A stretch of DNA of 64,000 nt from Solimonas marina (GCF_012241385.1 NZ_JAAVXB010000007.1:124001-188000), one strand, 5' to 3'. Counted from the stretch's first letter, positions 45,196-54,719 are shown. Numbers and translations are program-made. The notes: a model not told the origin generated them from the letters alone.

Positions 45196-47876
45196 AGCCC
45201 CATCTCCGTTTGCCCTTTACCGCCGTTGAACACGCCGTGATCGGCTCGGAACCTACTGCGTAGCTTCGGAACACGTCCGGCACCTTGTGCCTTTTCTATC
45301 AACGCGCGGAAACGTTCGCCACCATCTCCACCCAACACAACATCGGAGCCAGCGTCAGCAAAGACGAGATCGTTCCCCGTGCCGGCATCAATGAAGTCGT
45401 TGCCACCGCCCGCATATACCCAGTCAGCCCCCGCGCCGGCGATGATGATGTCGTCATCACCCGCACCCGGCGCGAGCGCGATCGGCGTCACGCCCGATTC
45501 CGTCAGGTTGTAGGACGTCTGGGAACCGTTGACGATTGTCTCGCGCGTCACGCTCCAGTCGGTATTGGCGCCGGCGAGATCGCGATCGCCCCAGATGACG
45601 TCGTCGCCCGCGCCGGCCACGATCGTGTCCTGGCCCGACCCGCCATGCAGATAATCATCGCCGTTGGACGCGATGAGCCGATCATCACCGTCACCGCCGA
45701 CGAACAGGCTGCCTCGCTGGCCTGTTCCTGATTGCGTCTCTCCGTTGTCGATGGCGGTATCGATGTCGCTTTCTTCGGCGCCATACAGATCGTCGTTGTC
45801 CGCTTCTCCGAACAGCACGTTGCTGCCCGTGCCGCCGATCAACACGTCTTCCCCGCCGTGGCCGGCGAGGACATCGTTGCCGCCCAGACCTTCGATCCGG
45901 TCATTGCCGTCCGAGCCGAGCAGGGTGTCGTTGCGATCCGGAGACGCCGTGGCGCCGACCACGACGTTGCCGTACTGGTCGTACTGAAGGTTTTCTTCGC
46001 CGTCGATCGGGGCAAGGTCACCGACAAAGGTCAGCGTCGTTTCGGGCGGCGCTTCCTGCGCGCCGCCCGTCAACTCGATGCCCAGATCGCCGCTGTGGAA
46101 GTTCTGGATGACGACACTGTCGCCGCCGGAGATGATGGTCAGGTTTTGCTGGCCGCTGGTCCCCGGCCTCAGAATGTATCTGAAGTGATTGTCGTCGCTC
46201 TCGTAGATTTGTTCGCCGCCATTGGCGCTGATCAGATGACCATCGCCGACCGGCTGATATCCGTATTCGCGTGTCGTGAACTCGATGACGCCGCTACCGT
46301 CCGCATCGCGAATTTTGTCACCGGCTTCACCGTATCTGACTTGGTAGGTGTCGAAACCCAGGCCCCCATCCAAAATGTCGGCGCCGGCGCCACCGTCCAG
46401 CGTGTCCGATCCGCTCATGCCGAGAAGCGTATCAATGCCCTCGCCGCCGGAGAGGGAGTCAGTACCGGCTCCCCCCTCTAAATAGTCGTTCCCTTTTCCG
46501 GCGTAGAGAAAATCGTCGCCAGCATCGCCAAAGAGATAGTCCGCCTCGTCGCCGCCTTCCAGCGTGTCATTGCCAGCGCCGCCGAACCGGACATAGTGCT
46601 CGCGCTGGAACAGCGCGAGAATCGATGCCGACAGGGTTGAGTATTGAGAGAGTTCATATCCGGGCGACGCATCGGAATACGTGTACAGATCAAGACCGGA
46701 TCCGAGCGCAACAGCGGTCGATGGATCTCCGTCGATGTCTGGCAATACACTGATTCGGTTCCGGAGAAGGTCCGCACGCTGGCGAATGTATTGTTCAGTG
46801 ATATCGCCTTGACCGGACGTTAGATCATATAGCTCGAGATTGCTTCCGCTGAAGTCCGTCGATGTGTCGGCGAAAATGCTGAGATTGCGTAGAGCCGCCC
46901 GGGCAGACAGCGCCGAAGCTCCACTTCCCAATGCATCGGCCAGCAATTCGTCCGGCGTTTTGAGTTGAATCGCCCAGGTCGCGCCATCGGTTCCTAGCAA
47001 CGCGGCAAATGAGGCGGCATTGGCGTCGAAGGTGGCGTCCGTAGTCGGAACGACTGGCGCGCCGCCCAGAACGGCCCCGAGGCTGTCGAGAACAACGTCT
47101 ACGCCGTATGTGTCAATAGCACTAAAAGCGGCTAACAGTACCGGATTGTCTGTCCCGATGAGGGCCGCTGAAAAAGGAGCCGTGCCACCGCTTTCCACGT
47201 AACTGTGGATCGTGCTACCAAGAATTAGACCATCCGTCGTCTTTTGCTCGCCTGGCTCCAATGCCCACGTAGCCGTAGCGGATGCGAGTGCCTTTTTAAA
47301 CGACACATACGCGAACAATACATCTCGCCAGTCGCTCATCGTGTCGATGGCGGTGTTGTCGCCCGTGGACATCAACCTGCTTGACTGATCGGAGCCGAGC
47401 AGTGTGAAGAGTAGAGCCCCGGACCAGGCTGAGTTATTCGGCGGTGCTGTTGTATCGCCCAGCTGATTGAACAAGACCAGACCTACAGCTGTGGCGTCGT
47501 TAACCGCAATGTCATTAATTCCGGGGATGATCCTTCTAGTATCGGGGTTATTTATGCCAAACAAGTCATTCAGCACCGCTTGGCAAACTGCATTTGACGC
47601 CTCTTGCATCAAACCATCGGGGATGGGCTCTCCATAACGAAGCTCGTACTGGCTTTCCGTGTAGGCTCGAATTAGTTCAGAGAACGCTCCTCGGCCTGCA
47701 TTCGCTTCTGTTGCGCCTTGCAACCAGAGTAAGGTCGGGTCGGTCTCTGATACGCCGCGAGTTTCAAGGCATGTCGTGAGATATTCATATACATGCCAGT
47801 AAACGTTCGTCGCTTGTGCATCTGATTGAAGGTCCGAGAGCTCCGAAAGTTCCTGCTCGGTTAGTACGATCGTCAT
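45192..47876 (-). CDS. second RTX protein, C-terminus replaced
   Basis: An 894-residue RTX protein. Residues 1-440 are a helical/mixed domain unlike a lipase at first glance (starts MTIVLTEQELSELSDLQSDA); then RTX repeats begin at FGGAGNDTLEGGDEADYLFGD. The repeats and following linker (GELTGGAQEAPPETTLTF...) are shared with the 2944-residue RTX protein. The protein ends soon after the shared block in an unrelated tail, ERFRALIEKAQGAGRVPKLR then RSRFRADHGVFNGGKGQTEMGL, with no RTX C-terminal secretion signal seen. The tail's last residues resemble the end of the ABC exporter (GQTEMEL). It may be a truncated or recombined substrate. The stop overlaps the next gene. Confidence 0.85.
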   Translation of the reverse strand: MTIVLTEQELSELSDLQSDAQATNVYWHVYEYLTTCLETRGVSETDPTLLWLQGATEANAGRGAFSELIRAYTESQYELRYGEPIPDGLMQEASNAVCQAVLNDLFGINNPDTRRIIPGINDIAVNDATAVGLVLFNQLGDTTAPPNNSAWSGALLFTLLGSDQSSRLMSTGDNTAIDTMSDWRDVLFAYVSFKKALASATATWALEPGEQKTTDGLILGSTIHSYVESGGTAPFSAALIGTDNPVLLAAFSAIDTYGVDVVLDSLGAVLGGAPVVPTTDATFDANAASFAALLGTDGATWAIQLKTPDELLADALGSGASALSARAALRNLSIFADTSTDFSGSNLELYDLTSGQGDITEQYIRQRADLLRNRISVLPDIDGDPSTAVALGSGLDLYTYSDASPGYELSQYSTLSASILALFQREHYVRFGGAGNDTLEGGDEADYLFGDAGDDFLYAGKGNDYLEGGAGTDSLSGGEGIDTLLGMSGSDTLDGGAGADILDGGLGFDTYQVRYGEAGDKIRDADGSGVIEFTTREYGYQPVGDGHLISANGGEQIYESDDNHFRYILRPGTSGQQNLTIISGGDSVVIQNFHSGDLGIELTGGAQEAPPETTLTFVGDLAPIDGEENLQYDQYGNVVVGATASPDRNDTLLGSDGNDRIEGLGGNDVLAGHGGEDVLIGGTGSNVLFGEADNDDLYGAEESDIDTAIDNGETQSGTGQRGSLFVGGDGDDRLIASNGDDYLHGGSGQDTIVAGAGDDVIWGDRDLAGANTDWSVTRETIVNGSQTSYNLTESGVTPIALAPGAGDDDIIIAGAGADWVYAGGGNDFIDAGTGNDLVFADAGSDVVLGGDGGERFRALIEKAQGAGRVPKLRSRFRADHGVFNGGKGQTEMGL
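45320..46108 (-). repeat. 789-bp direct repeat, copy in the smaller RTX gene
   Basis: Partner of 41967-42755. The break on one side coincides with the switch to the unrelated C-terminal tail (near 45319), so recombination at this point probably replaced the original 3' end. Confidence 0.92.
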
Positions 47877-48590
47877 TTATCCCTCCTTCACTTGATTGAG
47901 GACCCGGACTATCTCGCGATAGATTTCGGGCCAGTCCTGGGCATGTCGGTGATTGAATCTTACGTATACGCGTAGGCCATCTTTCCATACGAAACCACTT
48001 GTGCAGGCCTCGTACGTATATGCGTCTCTACACGCTGTGGCCGGAGGAAGGCCGGATGGGGTCTTCTGTCCAGTCGCAACATAGAAGGTTGATATTCCGT
48101 TGACGCCTACTGGATCTTCAACCTCCACACGCTCTAGATCAGGCCGTATTTGCTTGCGTCGTACCATCTTCTTCTGTTTTTGCGCGTTCTCAATGAAGCC
48201 ATAGGTTTCGCCTGTTGAATCGCTGGCCTTGATGAAGAACTCAATTGCCACATCGAAATAGTTACTCAATACACCGGGCTTGCTGGGAATGAACTCTGTG
48301 GCCCGATCACCTTGCCGCATGGGCACCTTGCTCGGCCAATAAAATGCAGCGGACCCGTAAGGTGCAAAACCATACGCGCTAGGTGCTACAAGAAAGTGAC
48401 CGCCGATCTTGAAAACAGATTCTGTCGTTTTGTCAAAATCTGGAAGACGATCCCCTTTGCAAATTCTATTCAGACACTCCCGTTTAATTCTCTCGTTGTA
48501 CCTCGCCGTGCGCTGCTCCGAGTCACATGCAGTCAATCCAATGTACGCCAGCAGAAACAAAAGCACGCGGAGATAAGCTCGCATTTTCAA
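47877..48590 (-). CDS. lipoprotein, possible immunity or accessory factor
   Basis: A 237-residue protein with signal peptide and lipobox: LLFLLAYIGLTAC, cysteine at residue 22. It is coupled on both sides: its start overlaps the ABC exporter stop and its stop is directly before the RTX start. Distinct parts are VAIEFFIKASDSTGETYGFIENAQKQKKM, PDLERVEVEDPVGVNGISTFYVATGQK and FVWKDGLRVYVRFNHRHAQDWPEIYREIVRVLNQVK. It resembles lipoproteins found near lipase toxins; protection of the producer against its secreted lipase is an inference that would fit a periplasmic lipoprotein. Confidence 0.82.
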   Translation of the reverse strand: MKMRAYLRVLLFLLAYIGLTACDSEQRTARYNERIKRECLNRICKGDRLPDFDKTTESVFKIGGHFLVAPSAYGFAPYGSAAFYWPSKVPMRQGDRATEFIPSKPGVLSNYFDVAIEFFIKASDSTGETYGFIENAQKQKKMVRRKQIRPDLERVEVEDPVGVNGISTFYVATGQKTPSGLPPATACRDAYTYEACTSGFVWKDGLRVYVRFNHRHAQDWPEIYREIVRVLNQVKEG

Positions 48591-50773
48591 AGCTCCATTT
48601 CCGTTTGCCCTTCATTGCCATCGCGCGTAGCGATCGACTGCTGACGATTAGCAGTCGTGAGAACGATCATCGCGTCGGAATCCAGCGTTGCAGGTTCGGC
48701 ATGCGTGATGAACATCGTCGTCACGGTGCTTTTGAACGAGTTCACCGTTTTGGCAAATGCTTCAGCGGTCGCCTGGTCGAGATTGCTCGTTGCCTCGTCG
48801 AAGATGAGAATCCTCGGCTTCTTGAGCAGCGCTCTTGCGATCGCGAGCCGCTGCTTCTGCCCGCCGGATAGACCGACGCCGTGTTCGCCGACCGTGGTTT
48901 GATAACCCTTTGGCAACTGCTTGATGAAGTCATGTATCTCCGCAAGCTCACAGGCTTTGACGACTTCCTGAAACGTCGCATGCGGATTCGCCAAATGCAG
49001 ATTTTCGTAGATTGTTCCGGAGAACAGCGTCGTCTCCTGCGGCACGATGCCGAGCGAGGCGCGCAACTCATTTGCACTCATATGGCGGATGTCCACACCA
49101 TCGAGCTTGATCGAGCCTTCCGTCGGCTGGTAGAAGCCTTGAAGCAGCTTGGCCAGTGTGCTTTTGCCCGATCCGCTCGGGCCCTTGAGCACGGTGATCT
49201 TGCCGGGCAGAAGCTCCAGATTCAGATTCCGGTACAGGAAGGGATGATGGGTGCTATAGCGGAAGCTGACGTCGAGAATTTCGATGTGGCCCTTGGCATT
49301 GCCGTCGCGTGACGGCGTCAGTGAATAAGGCTCGCCAGGCGCATTCATGATGTCGCCCAGCCTACGCACGGCGATATTCGCTTGCTGGAATTCCTGCCAG
49401 AGACCTACCAGACGCAAAACCGGCTGGCTGAGACGCCCGGCAAACATCTGGAACGCGACCAGCATGCCGACGGTGAAGCCGTCATTGCGCATGACGAGTG
49501 TCGCCCCGATGAACAGGATGCCCAGGGTCATCGTCTGTTCCAGCGCGTTGGCGATGACGTTATAGGTATTCGCCAATTGCCTTGTTGAAAATCCGGACGC
49601 CAGATAAGCAGCCAGCAAGTCGCCGTACCGCCTTTCGAGCGTCGGTTCCATTTGCAGGGATTTCACCGTTTCCATGCCGGAGATGTATTCGGTCAGGAAT
49701 GACTGGCTTTTCGCACCTTGCAGGAACTGGCGATTCAAGTGCTCACGGAACAATGGCCGGACCGCGAGGCTGATGAGTGCGATGATCGCAAGGATCGAGA
49801 CTGCGATCAGCGTCAACTGCCAACTGTACGCAAACATCACCGCGAGGAAGACGAACAGGAACGGAAGATCCAGCACGATCGAGACGGCAGCACCCGTGAT
49901 GAATTCCCGTATGGTCTCCACGCCGTGGAGTCTCGCCACCAGCGTGCCGGTCGGCCGGTTCTCGAAGTACGTCATCGGCAAGCGCAGCAGCCGGCTCAGC
50001 ACGCGGCTGCCCAGCACGGCATCAAGCCGGTTGCCGGTATGGATGATCAGATACTGGCGCAGCCAGGTCATTACGCCGGAAAAGATCGTGAACAGCACCA
50101 AGGCCATGACGACGACGTCCAAGGTGCTCCGGGTCTGATGCACCACGACCTTGTCGATCACGACTTGCGTACACAGCGGCGTCGCCAGGCCGATGATCTG
50201 GATGACCAGCGACGCAATCAGGACATCCCGCCAGATGGCGCGATATTTCAAAAGCTCCGGGATGAACCAGCGGAATCCGAAGTTCGATTGAGTGGATTCT
50301 TCGTCATCGGTTTCTTCCGCGCGCGAAATGACGATGATGCCTTCGAACCGCTCAGTCCATTCCTGGTGGGAGACGATCTGCGGCGTGTCGCTTTCCGGGA
50401 TGAAGAAAAGCAGGCGCTGTTCATCGCTCTTAACCAGAAGCGCGAGCGCGCCGATCGGCTCAACGCTCCGCTGATCGCTGTCATTGCCGGAACGCCCGGA
50501 TGCCTCGGCGCGGGAGATTGCGATAGCGGGAAACGGAATCCTTGTCTTGTCGAAGCCGCCGGCACGAACCGGAAGCGTTGCCGTCTTGAAGCCGAGGTCG
50601 TGAAGCGCCGCAAGAAGCATTGCTTGATCGTACGGCGGCGGATGCTGCCCGGTGAGCAGTGCAGCATCAAATGGAATACGAAACAGATTGCACAGGCTCG
50701 CAACCGCCCACACGAAATCGCGCTCGGCGATCCGCCGCCTATGACTTGATGGGCTCTCCCTGCCTCCGGTCAT
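48587..50773 (-). CDS. type I secretion ABC exporter with C39-like domain
   Basis: A 728-residue exporter. The N-terminal 140 residues form a C39-peptidase-like domain; the usual catalytic cysteine is not obvious, as expected for RTX exporters. The membrane part begins near YRAIWRDVLIASLVIQIIG. The nucleotide-binding domain has Walker A GPSGSGKST, signature LSGGQKQR, Walker B ILIFDEATSNLD and a switch histidine in FITHAEP. The frame opens with a GTG at 50815, but the ATG at 50773 has an aggggtg ribosome site 6 bp upstream and is preferred. First gene of the RTX operon. Confidence 0.93.
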   Translation of the reverse strand: MTGGRESPSSHRRRIAERDFVWAVASLCNLFRIPFDAALLTGQHPPPYDQAMLLAALHDLGFKTATLPVRAGGFDKTRIPFPAIAISRAEASGRSGNDSDQRSVEPIGALALLVKSDEQRLLFFIPESDTPQIVSHQEWTERFEGIIVISRAEETDDEESTQSNFGFRWFIPELLKYRAIWRDVLIASLVIQIIGLATPLCTQVVIDKVVVHQTRSTLDVVVMALVLFTIFSGVMTWLRQYLIIHTGNRLDAVLGSRVLSRLLRLPMTYFENRPTGTLVARLHGVETIREFITGAAVSIVLDLPFLFVFLAVMFAYSWQLTLIAVSILAIIALISLAVRPLFREHLNRQFLQGAKSQSFLTEYISGMETVKSLQMEPTLERRYGDLLAAYLASGFSTRQLANTYNVIANALEQTMTLGILFIGATLVMRNDGFTVGMLVAFQMFAGRLSQPVLRLVGLWQEFQQANIAVRRLGDIMNAPGEPYSLTPSRDGNAKGHIEILDVSFRYSTHHPFLYRNLNLELLPGKITVLKGPSGSGKSTLAKLLQGFYQPTEGSIKLDGVDIRHMSANELRASLGIVPQETTLFSGTIYENLHLANPHATFQEVVKACELAEIHDFIKQLPKGYQTTVGEHGVGLSGGQKQRLAIARALLKKPRILIFDEATSNLDQATAEAFAKTVNSFKSTVTTMFITHAEPATLDSDAMIVLTTANRQQSIATRDGNEGQTEMEL

Positions 50774-51004
50774 CTGCCACCCCTGGCTCAGTATGCCAGC
50801 CGACACTTGAGTCACTGCAAGACAGCGACTTCAGCACAGGCCGATACATCTGATGGCTTCCCGACTACTCATGCGCGAAACGACCGCACTTGAGCGAGCC
50901 GGTGCACAAACTGCGGACATGGAGGGAACTCCGGTCCGCGTTTTACCCCCGTCCATGATTAATGCATTTTTCTCGATGCTTTTGTGACATCGCGGAGAGA
51001 GGTT

Positions 51005-51020
51005 TGTGATGCGCATCACA
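51005..51020. promoter_or_regulatory. perfect CRP/Clp-type site upstream of the RTX operon
   Basis: tgtga-tgcgca-tcaca is a perfect palindrome of the CRP consensus, and the flanks are t/a rich (ttt...ttta). It is the main feature in the 318-bp gap between the exporter start (50773) and the MFS gene. A weaker tttgtgacatcgcgg half-site lies at about 50983-50997. The rest of the gap (50774-50980) has no gene or other clear feature. The site is about 230 bp upstream of the RTX operon start. Confidence 0.6.
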
Positions 51021-51091
51021 TTTATGCATCACTTTATCGAGCGGATCGTGGCATCACTGCGAACGCAGCGACAGCGAAACCAGACAGGCGC

Positions 51092-52321
51092 CTAACCGCG
51101 AGTCACCAGCCGCCCGCCGCGCTGATCGGGCAGCAGCACGGTCAGTACGCCAAGCAGCGGAAAGAACGCGCACGCGCCGTAGACCGCCTCGATGCCATAG
51201 AGGTCGGCGAACTTGCCGAGCACCGCGGCGGCGATGCCGCCCATGCCGAACGCAAAGCCGAAGAACAGGCCGGACACCATGCCGACCTTGCCCGGCACCA
51301 GTTCCTGCGCATAGACCAGGATCGCCGAGAACGCCGACGCCAGCACGAAGCCGATAATGGCGCTGAGCACGCCGGTCCAGGCCAGACCGACATGCGGCAT
51401 CAGCAGCGTGAACGGCGCAACACCGAGGATCGACACCCAGATCACCTGCTTGCGGCCGATGCGATCGCCGATCGGGCCGCCGAGCACGGTCCCGGCGGCC
51501 ACCGCGAACAGGAACACGAACAAATGCAACTGTGCCGACTGCACCGACACGCCGAAGCGATGCATCAGGTAGAAGGTGTAGTAGCTGGTGATGCTCGACA
51601 GATAGAAGTACTTCGAGAACACCAGCAGCATCAGCACCGTCATCGCCCGCGCCACCAGCGCCTTCGGCAGCGGCGCCGGCAGCGCCCGCGGCCGGCCGGC
51701 GGCGGCGCGATGCTGGCGCCGGTACCAGTGGCCGATCTGCCAGAGCACGACGATCGCCAGCAGCGCCGCCAGCGAGAACCACGCGATGCTGCGCTGGCCA
51801 TGCGGCAGGATGATCGCCGCCGCCAGCAGCGGCCCGACCGCGCTGCCGGCGTTGCCGCCGACCTGGAACAGTGACTGCGCCAGGCCGTGCCGCCCACCGG
51901 ACGCCATGCGCGCCACGCGCGATGACTCCGGATGGAAGATCGACGAGCCGGTCCCGACCAGCGCCGCCGCGAGCAGGACCACGCCGAACGTCGGGGCAAA
52001 CGCCAGCAGCAGCAACCCGCCGAGCGTGAAGCCCATGCCGACCGCCAGCGAATACGGCTGCGGGCGCTTGTCGGTGTACAGGCCGATCGCCGGCTGCAGC
52101 AGCGACGCGGTGATCTGATAGGTCAGCGTGATCAGGCCGATCTGCGCGAAGCTCAACGAAAAGCCGGACTTCAGGAGCGGATAGATCGCCAGGATCAACG
52201 ACTGGATCATGTCGTTGAGGAAGTGCGCGAAGCTGATCGCGCCCAGCACGCCGAAGCCGGTGCGCGCCGGCGCGGCCTGTAACGACTCGAAAGAGGGTTG
52301 CAAACGGGTTTCCACGGCCAT
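51092..52321 (-). CDS. MFS transporter, Fsr (fosmidomycin-resistance) family
   Basis: A 409-residue 12-helix protein starting MAVETRLQPSFESLQAAPAR. ISFAHFLNDMIQSLILAIYPLL and FHPESSRVARMASGGRHGLAQSLFQVGGNAG are the Fsr-like hallmarks. It probably exports a drug or metabolite by proton antiport. The ATG at 52321 is preferred to the open frame start at 52435. It is divergent from an AraC regulator (119 bp). Confidence 0.87.
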   Translation of the reverse strand: MAVETRLQPSFESLQAAPARTGFGVLGAISFAHFLNDMIQSLILAIYPLLKSGFSLSFAQIGLITLTYQITASLLQPAIGLYTDKRPQPYSLAVGMGFTLGGLLLLAFAPTFGVVLLAAALVGTGSSIFHPESSRVARMASGGRHGLAQSLFQVGGNAGSAVGPLLAAAIILPHGQRSIAWFSLAALLAIVVLWQIGHWYRRQHRAAAGRPRALPAPLPKALVARAMTVLMLLVFSKYFYLSSITSYYTFYLMHRFGVSVQSAQLHLFVFLFAVAAGTVLGGPIGDRIGRKQVIWVSILGVAPFTLLMPHVGLAWTGVLSAIIGFVLASAFSAILVYAQELVPGKVGMVSGLFFGFAFGMGGIAAAVLGKFADLYGIEAVYGACAFFPLLGVLTVLLPDQRGGRLVTRG

Positions 52322-52440
52322 CTCCGGTAGCCAGCCGGAAGCAGCCCGATGCCGCTTCCCGACGGCGCGCATCCTAGGGTGCGAACGCGCGTCTGTCCTG
52401 CGAGAATCGGGCGATAATCTTCGCAAAACGGACATCGGCT

Positions 52441-53205
52441 GTGGCCCATCCCCACTTTCGCGCCTACGACCACGGTCCGGCGCCCGTCACCGCACTGGCC
52501 ACCGACTATGTCGCCGGTCACATCACGCCGGCCCACGAGCACCCGTATGCGCAGCTGATCTACGCCGTGCACGGCGTGATGATCGTCAGCACGCAGCACG
52601 GGCAATGGGTCGTGCCGCCGACGCGTGCGATCTGGATGCCACCGCAAACCCAGCACACCGTGCGCATGGCCGGCCGTGTGCAGATGCGCTCGGCGTTCGT
52701 CGATCCCGGCCTGGCGCCGCACCTGGCCGGCGACTGTGTGGTGCTCGCCGTCTCGCCGCTGATGCGCGAGCTGCTGCTCGCCGCCGTCGCCCTGCCACCG
52801 CCGCACGCTCCCGGCTCGCGTGGCGATCATATTGCCCACCTGCTGCTCGACGAGCTGCGCACTTTGCCCGCCCTCGCGTTACATCTGCCGCAACCGCGCG
52901 ACGCACGATTGCAACGCATCTGCGAGCGGCTGCAAGCGGCGCCCGACGACAACAGCACCGTGGCGCAATGGGCGGCTCGTTTGCACGTCGACGCCAAAAC
53001 CGTGCAGCGGCTGTTCGCGCGCGAGACGGGCATGAGCTTTGCTCGATGGCGGCAGCAGGCCCGCTTGCTCGCGGCGCTGGAACGTCTGGCGCGCGGCGAC
53101 CGCATCCTCGATACGGCACTGGCGCTCGGCTATGCCAGCCCCGGCGCCTTCGCGACGATGTTCCGCCGCCAGTTCGGCGTTGCGCCGAGCGCCTATTTCC
53201 GCTGA
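52441..53205 (+). CDS. AraC family regulator with cupin N-terminal domain
   Basis: A 254-residue regulator starting at a GTG. The cupin part (HITPAHEHPYAQLIYAVHGVMIV) binds an effector, and the C-terminal helix-turn-helix pair reads STVAQWAARLHVDAKTVQRLF and LDTALALGYASPGAFATMFRRQFG. It lies divergent to the MFS transporter, a layout like NimR/NimT of E. coli, and probably controls it. Confidence 0.9.
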   Translation: MAHPHFRAYDHGPAPVTALATDYVAGHITPAHEHPYAQLIYAVHGVMIVSTQHGQWVVPPTRAIWMPPQTQHTVRMAGRVQMRSAFVDPGLAPHLAGDCVVLAVSPLMRELLLAAVALPPPHAPGSRGDHIAHLLLDELRTLPALALHLPQPRDARLQRICERLQAAPDDNSTVAQWAARLHVDAKTVQRLFARETGMSFARWRQQARLLAALERLARGDRILDTALALGYASPGAFATMFRRQFGVAPSAYFR

Positions 53206-53314
53206 CGACCGGCACGGCACGCGAGCGGCAGTCACGTTAAGATCGGCTCGTGGATCAGGGAGCTAGGCACGTGACGACATGTCGCGGGCCCATCATCGGA
53301 CGGCTCTTGGATTC

Positions 53315-54430
53315 ATGAGGATAGGACTCGAAATCTCGACACTGGCGCAGCCCTACCGCAGCGGCATCGGGCGTTACGCCGCCGGACTCACCAGCGGCCT
53401 GCGCGCGCTGGCATCGAGCGAACCGCTCGAACTGCGCCCGTACTGCCACCTGAAGAAGCTGCGCGATCGCCGTCACGCGACCGACGTCTTCGAGAGCGGC
53501 TTCCAGCTCTGGCGCGACCCCTGGCTGCGGCCGCGGCGCCTCGACGTGATGCATGCCACCTCATGGCGCCTGCCTGCTCATGGGCGCATGGCACGCGTCG
53601 CAACCATCCACGATCTCTACTCATTCATCGGCATCAATTTTCGCGACGATTCACGCGCGGCGCAGGAGCAGGCTCGTTACCCGCATCTGCTACAGCACGC
53701 CGACGCCATCATCTGCGTCAGCGACAACACCCGCCGCGACCTGCTGTGCCATTTCGACGTGGACCCGCAACGCGTGCACGTCGTGCCGCTGGGCGTCGAC
53801 GACTGCTATGCGCCCGTCGACGCCGCGCAGCAAACAGCGATCCGCGACCGACTGAGTGCGGGGCGCCCCTACCTGCTCGGCGTCGGCCTCGCCGCCGGCC
53901 TCGACGTGCGCCGCGCCAACAAGAATCTGCCGCGACTGCTCGACGCGTGGTCGCGCTGCGCGATGCGCCGCCACTACCGCCTCGTCGTCACCGGCGGCGT
54001 CGACCGCGACGAGCAATGCGCGCTCGAAGCCCATCTGCGTGAGCGCCGCCTTGACGACAGCGTGGTCGTTGCCGGCTTCGTCGAGGAAAGCGACATGCCG
54101 GCGCTCTATTCGGCGGCCGCCGCCGTCCTGTTGCCCTCGCTGTACGAGGGCTATGGCCTGCCGATCGTCGAAGCCATGGCCTGCGGCGCCCCCGTGCTGA
54201 CCAGCCGCAGCGGCAGCTGTCCTGAAACGGCCGCCGGCCACGCCACACTGGTCGATGCAAGCTCCGTCGACGCCATCGCCCAAGGTCTGCACACGGTACT
54301 CGACACCCCGGCCAGCACCCGCCAAGCCGCCATGCGCCACGCACACGCGCAACGCTGGCGAGGCGTCGCCGCGAAAACGCTAAAGGTCTATCGCCGCGCC
54401 ATCGCGACGGCGCGTGCGCGCAGGCGCTAA
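53315..54430 (+). CDS. GT4 family glycosyltransferase
   Basis: A 371-residue GT-B enzyme starting MRIGLEISTLAQPYRSGIGRYAAGL. The donor-binding loop EGYGLPIVEAMACGAPVLTS (E...GxP..E) near residue 280 and KNLPRLLDAWSR match mannosyl- or glucosyl-transferases of polysaccharide synthesis. The start at 53315 is preferred to a frame opening at 53279. It converges with the fusion glycosyltransferase beyond the cassette-like block. Confidence 0.88.
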   Translation: MRIGLEISTLAQPYRSGIGRYAAGLTSGLRALASSEPLELRPYCHLKKLRDRRHATDVFESGFQLWRDPWLRPRRLDVMHATSWRLPAHGRMARVATIHDLYSFIGINFRDDSRAAQEQARYPHLLQHADAIICVSDNTRRDLLCHFDVDPQRVHVVPLGVDDCYAPVDAAQQTAIRDRLSAGRPYLLGVGLAAGLDVRRANKNLPRLLDAWSRCAMRRHYRLVVTGGVDRDEQCALEAHLRERRLDDSVVVAGFVEESDMPALYSAAAAVLLPSLYEGYGLPIVEAMACGAPVLTSRSGSCPETAAGHATLVDASSVDAIAQGLHTVLDTPASTRQAAMRHAHAQRWRGVAAKTLKVYRRAIATARARRR

Positions 54431-54719
54431 TCAGCCACGTCATTTGCACGGCGACGCCCTGCCATCACAGCATCACCCAAAGCTGAGCGGCCTGCCGCAA
54501 GACACAAAATGAGAGCCACGCCCCTTTTGCACTGCGGCTAATAGGAAAAGGCGCGCAAGCTTCGGCATCATGAGGTAGGGGTTGCCTTCGACGCGCTTTC
54601 GGCCCAGCGGGGAAATCACGAACGCGAATCATCGACTTGCGGCAATCCACATGGCCGCAGCTTCATCTGCGAACCTCGGAGTCAGCTGAATCGCTGCTCG
54701 ACACTACAGGAGCTGGGTT
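54431..54719. other. 289-bp gene-free gap before the small-gene block
   Basis: No supported gene. A minus-strand open frame of 61 codons at 54465-54650 (RRRQPLPHDAEACAPFPISR) resembles short repeated peptides seen in many genomes and is probably a dispersed repeat fragment. An aggag ribosome site precedes the next gene. Confidence 0.5.

Noticed and set aside
34344-51091. A TolC-like outer-membrane channel gene for the RTX system
   Set aside because: None is present in the operon or beside it; a housekeeping TolC elsewhere is presumed.
54465-54650. A 61-codon minus-strand frame
   Set aside because: Looks like a dispersed repeat fragment, without ribosome site or conserved context.
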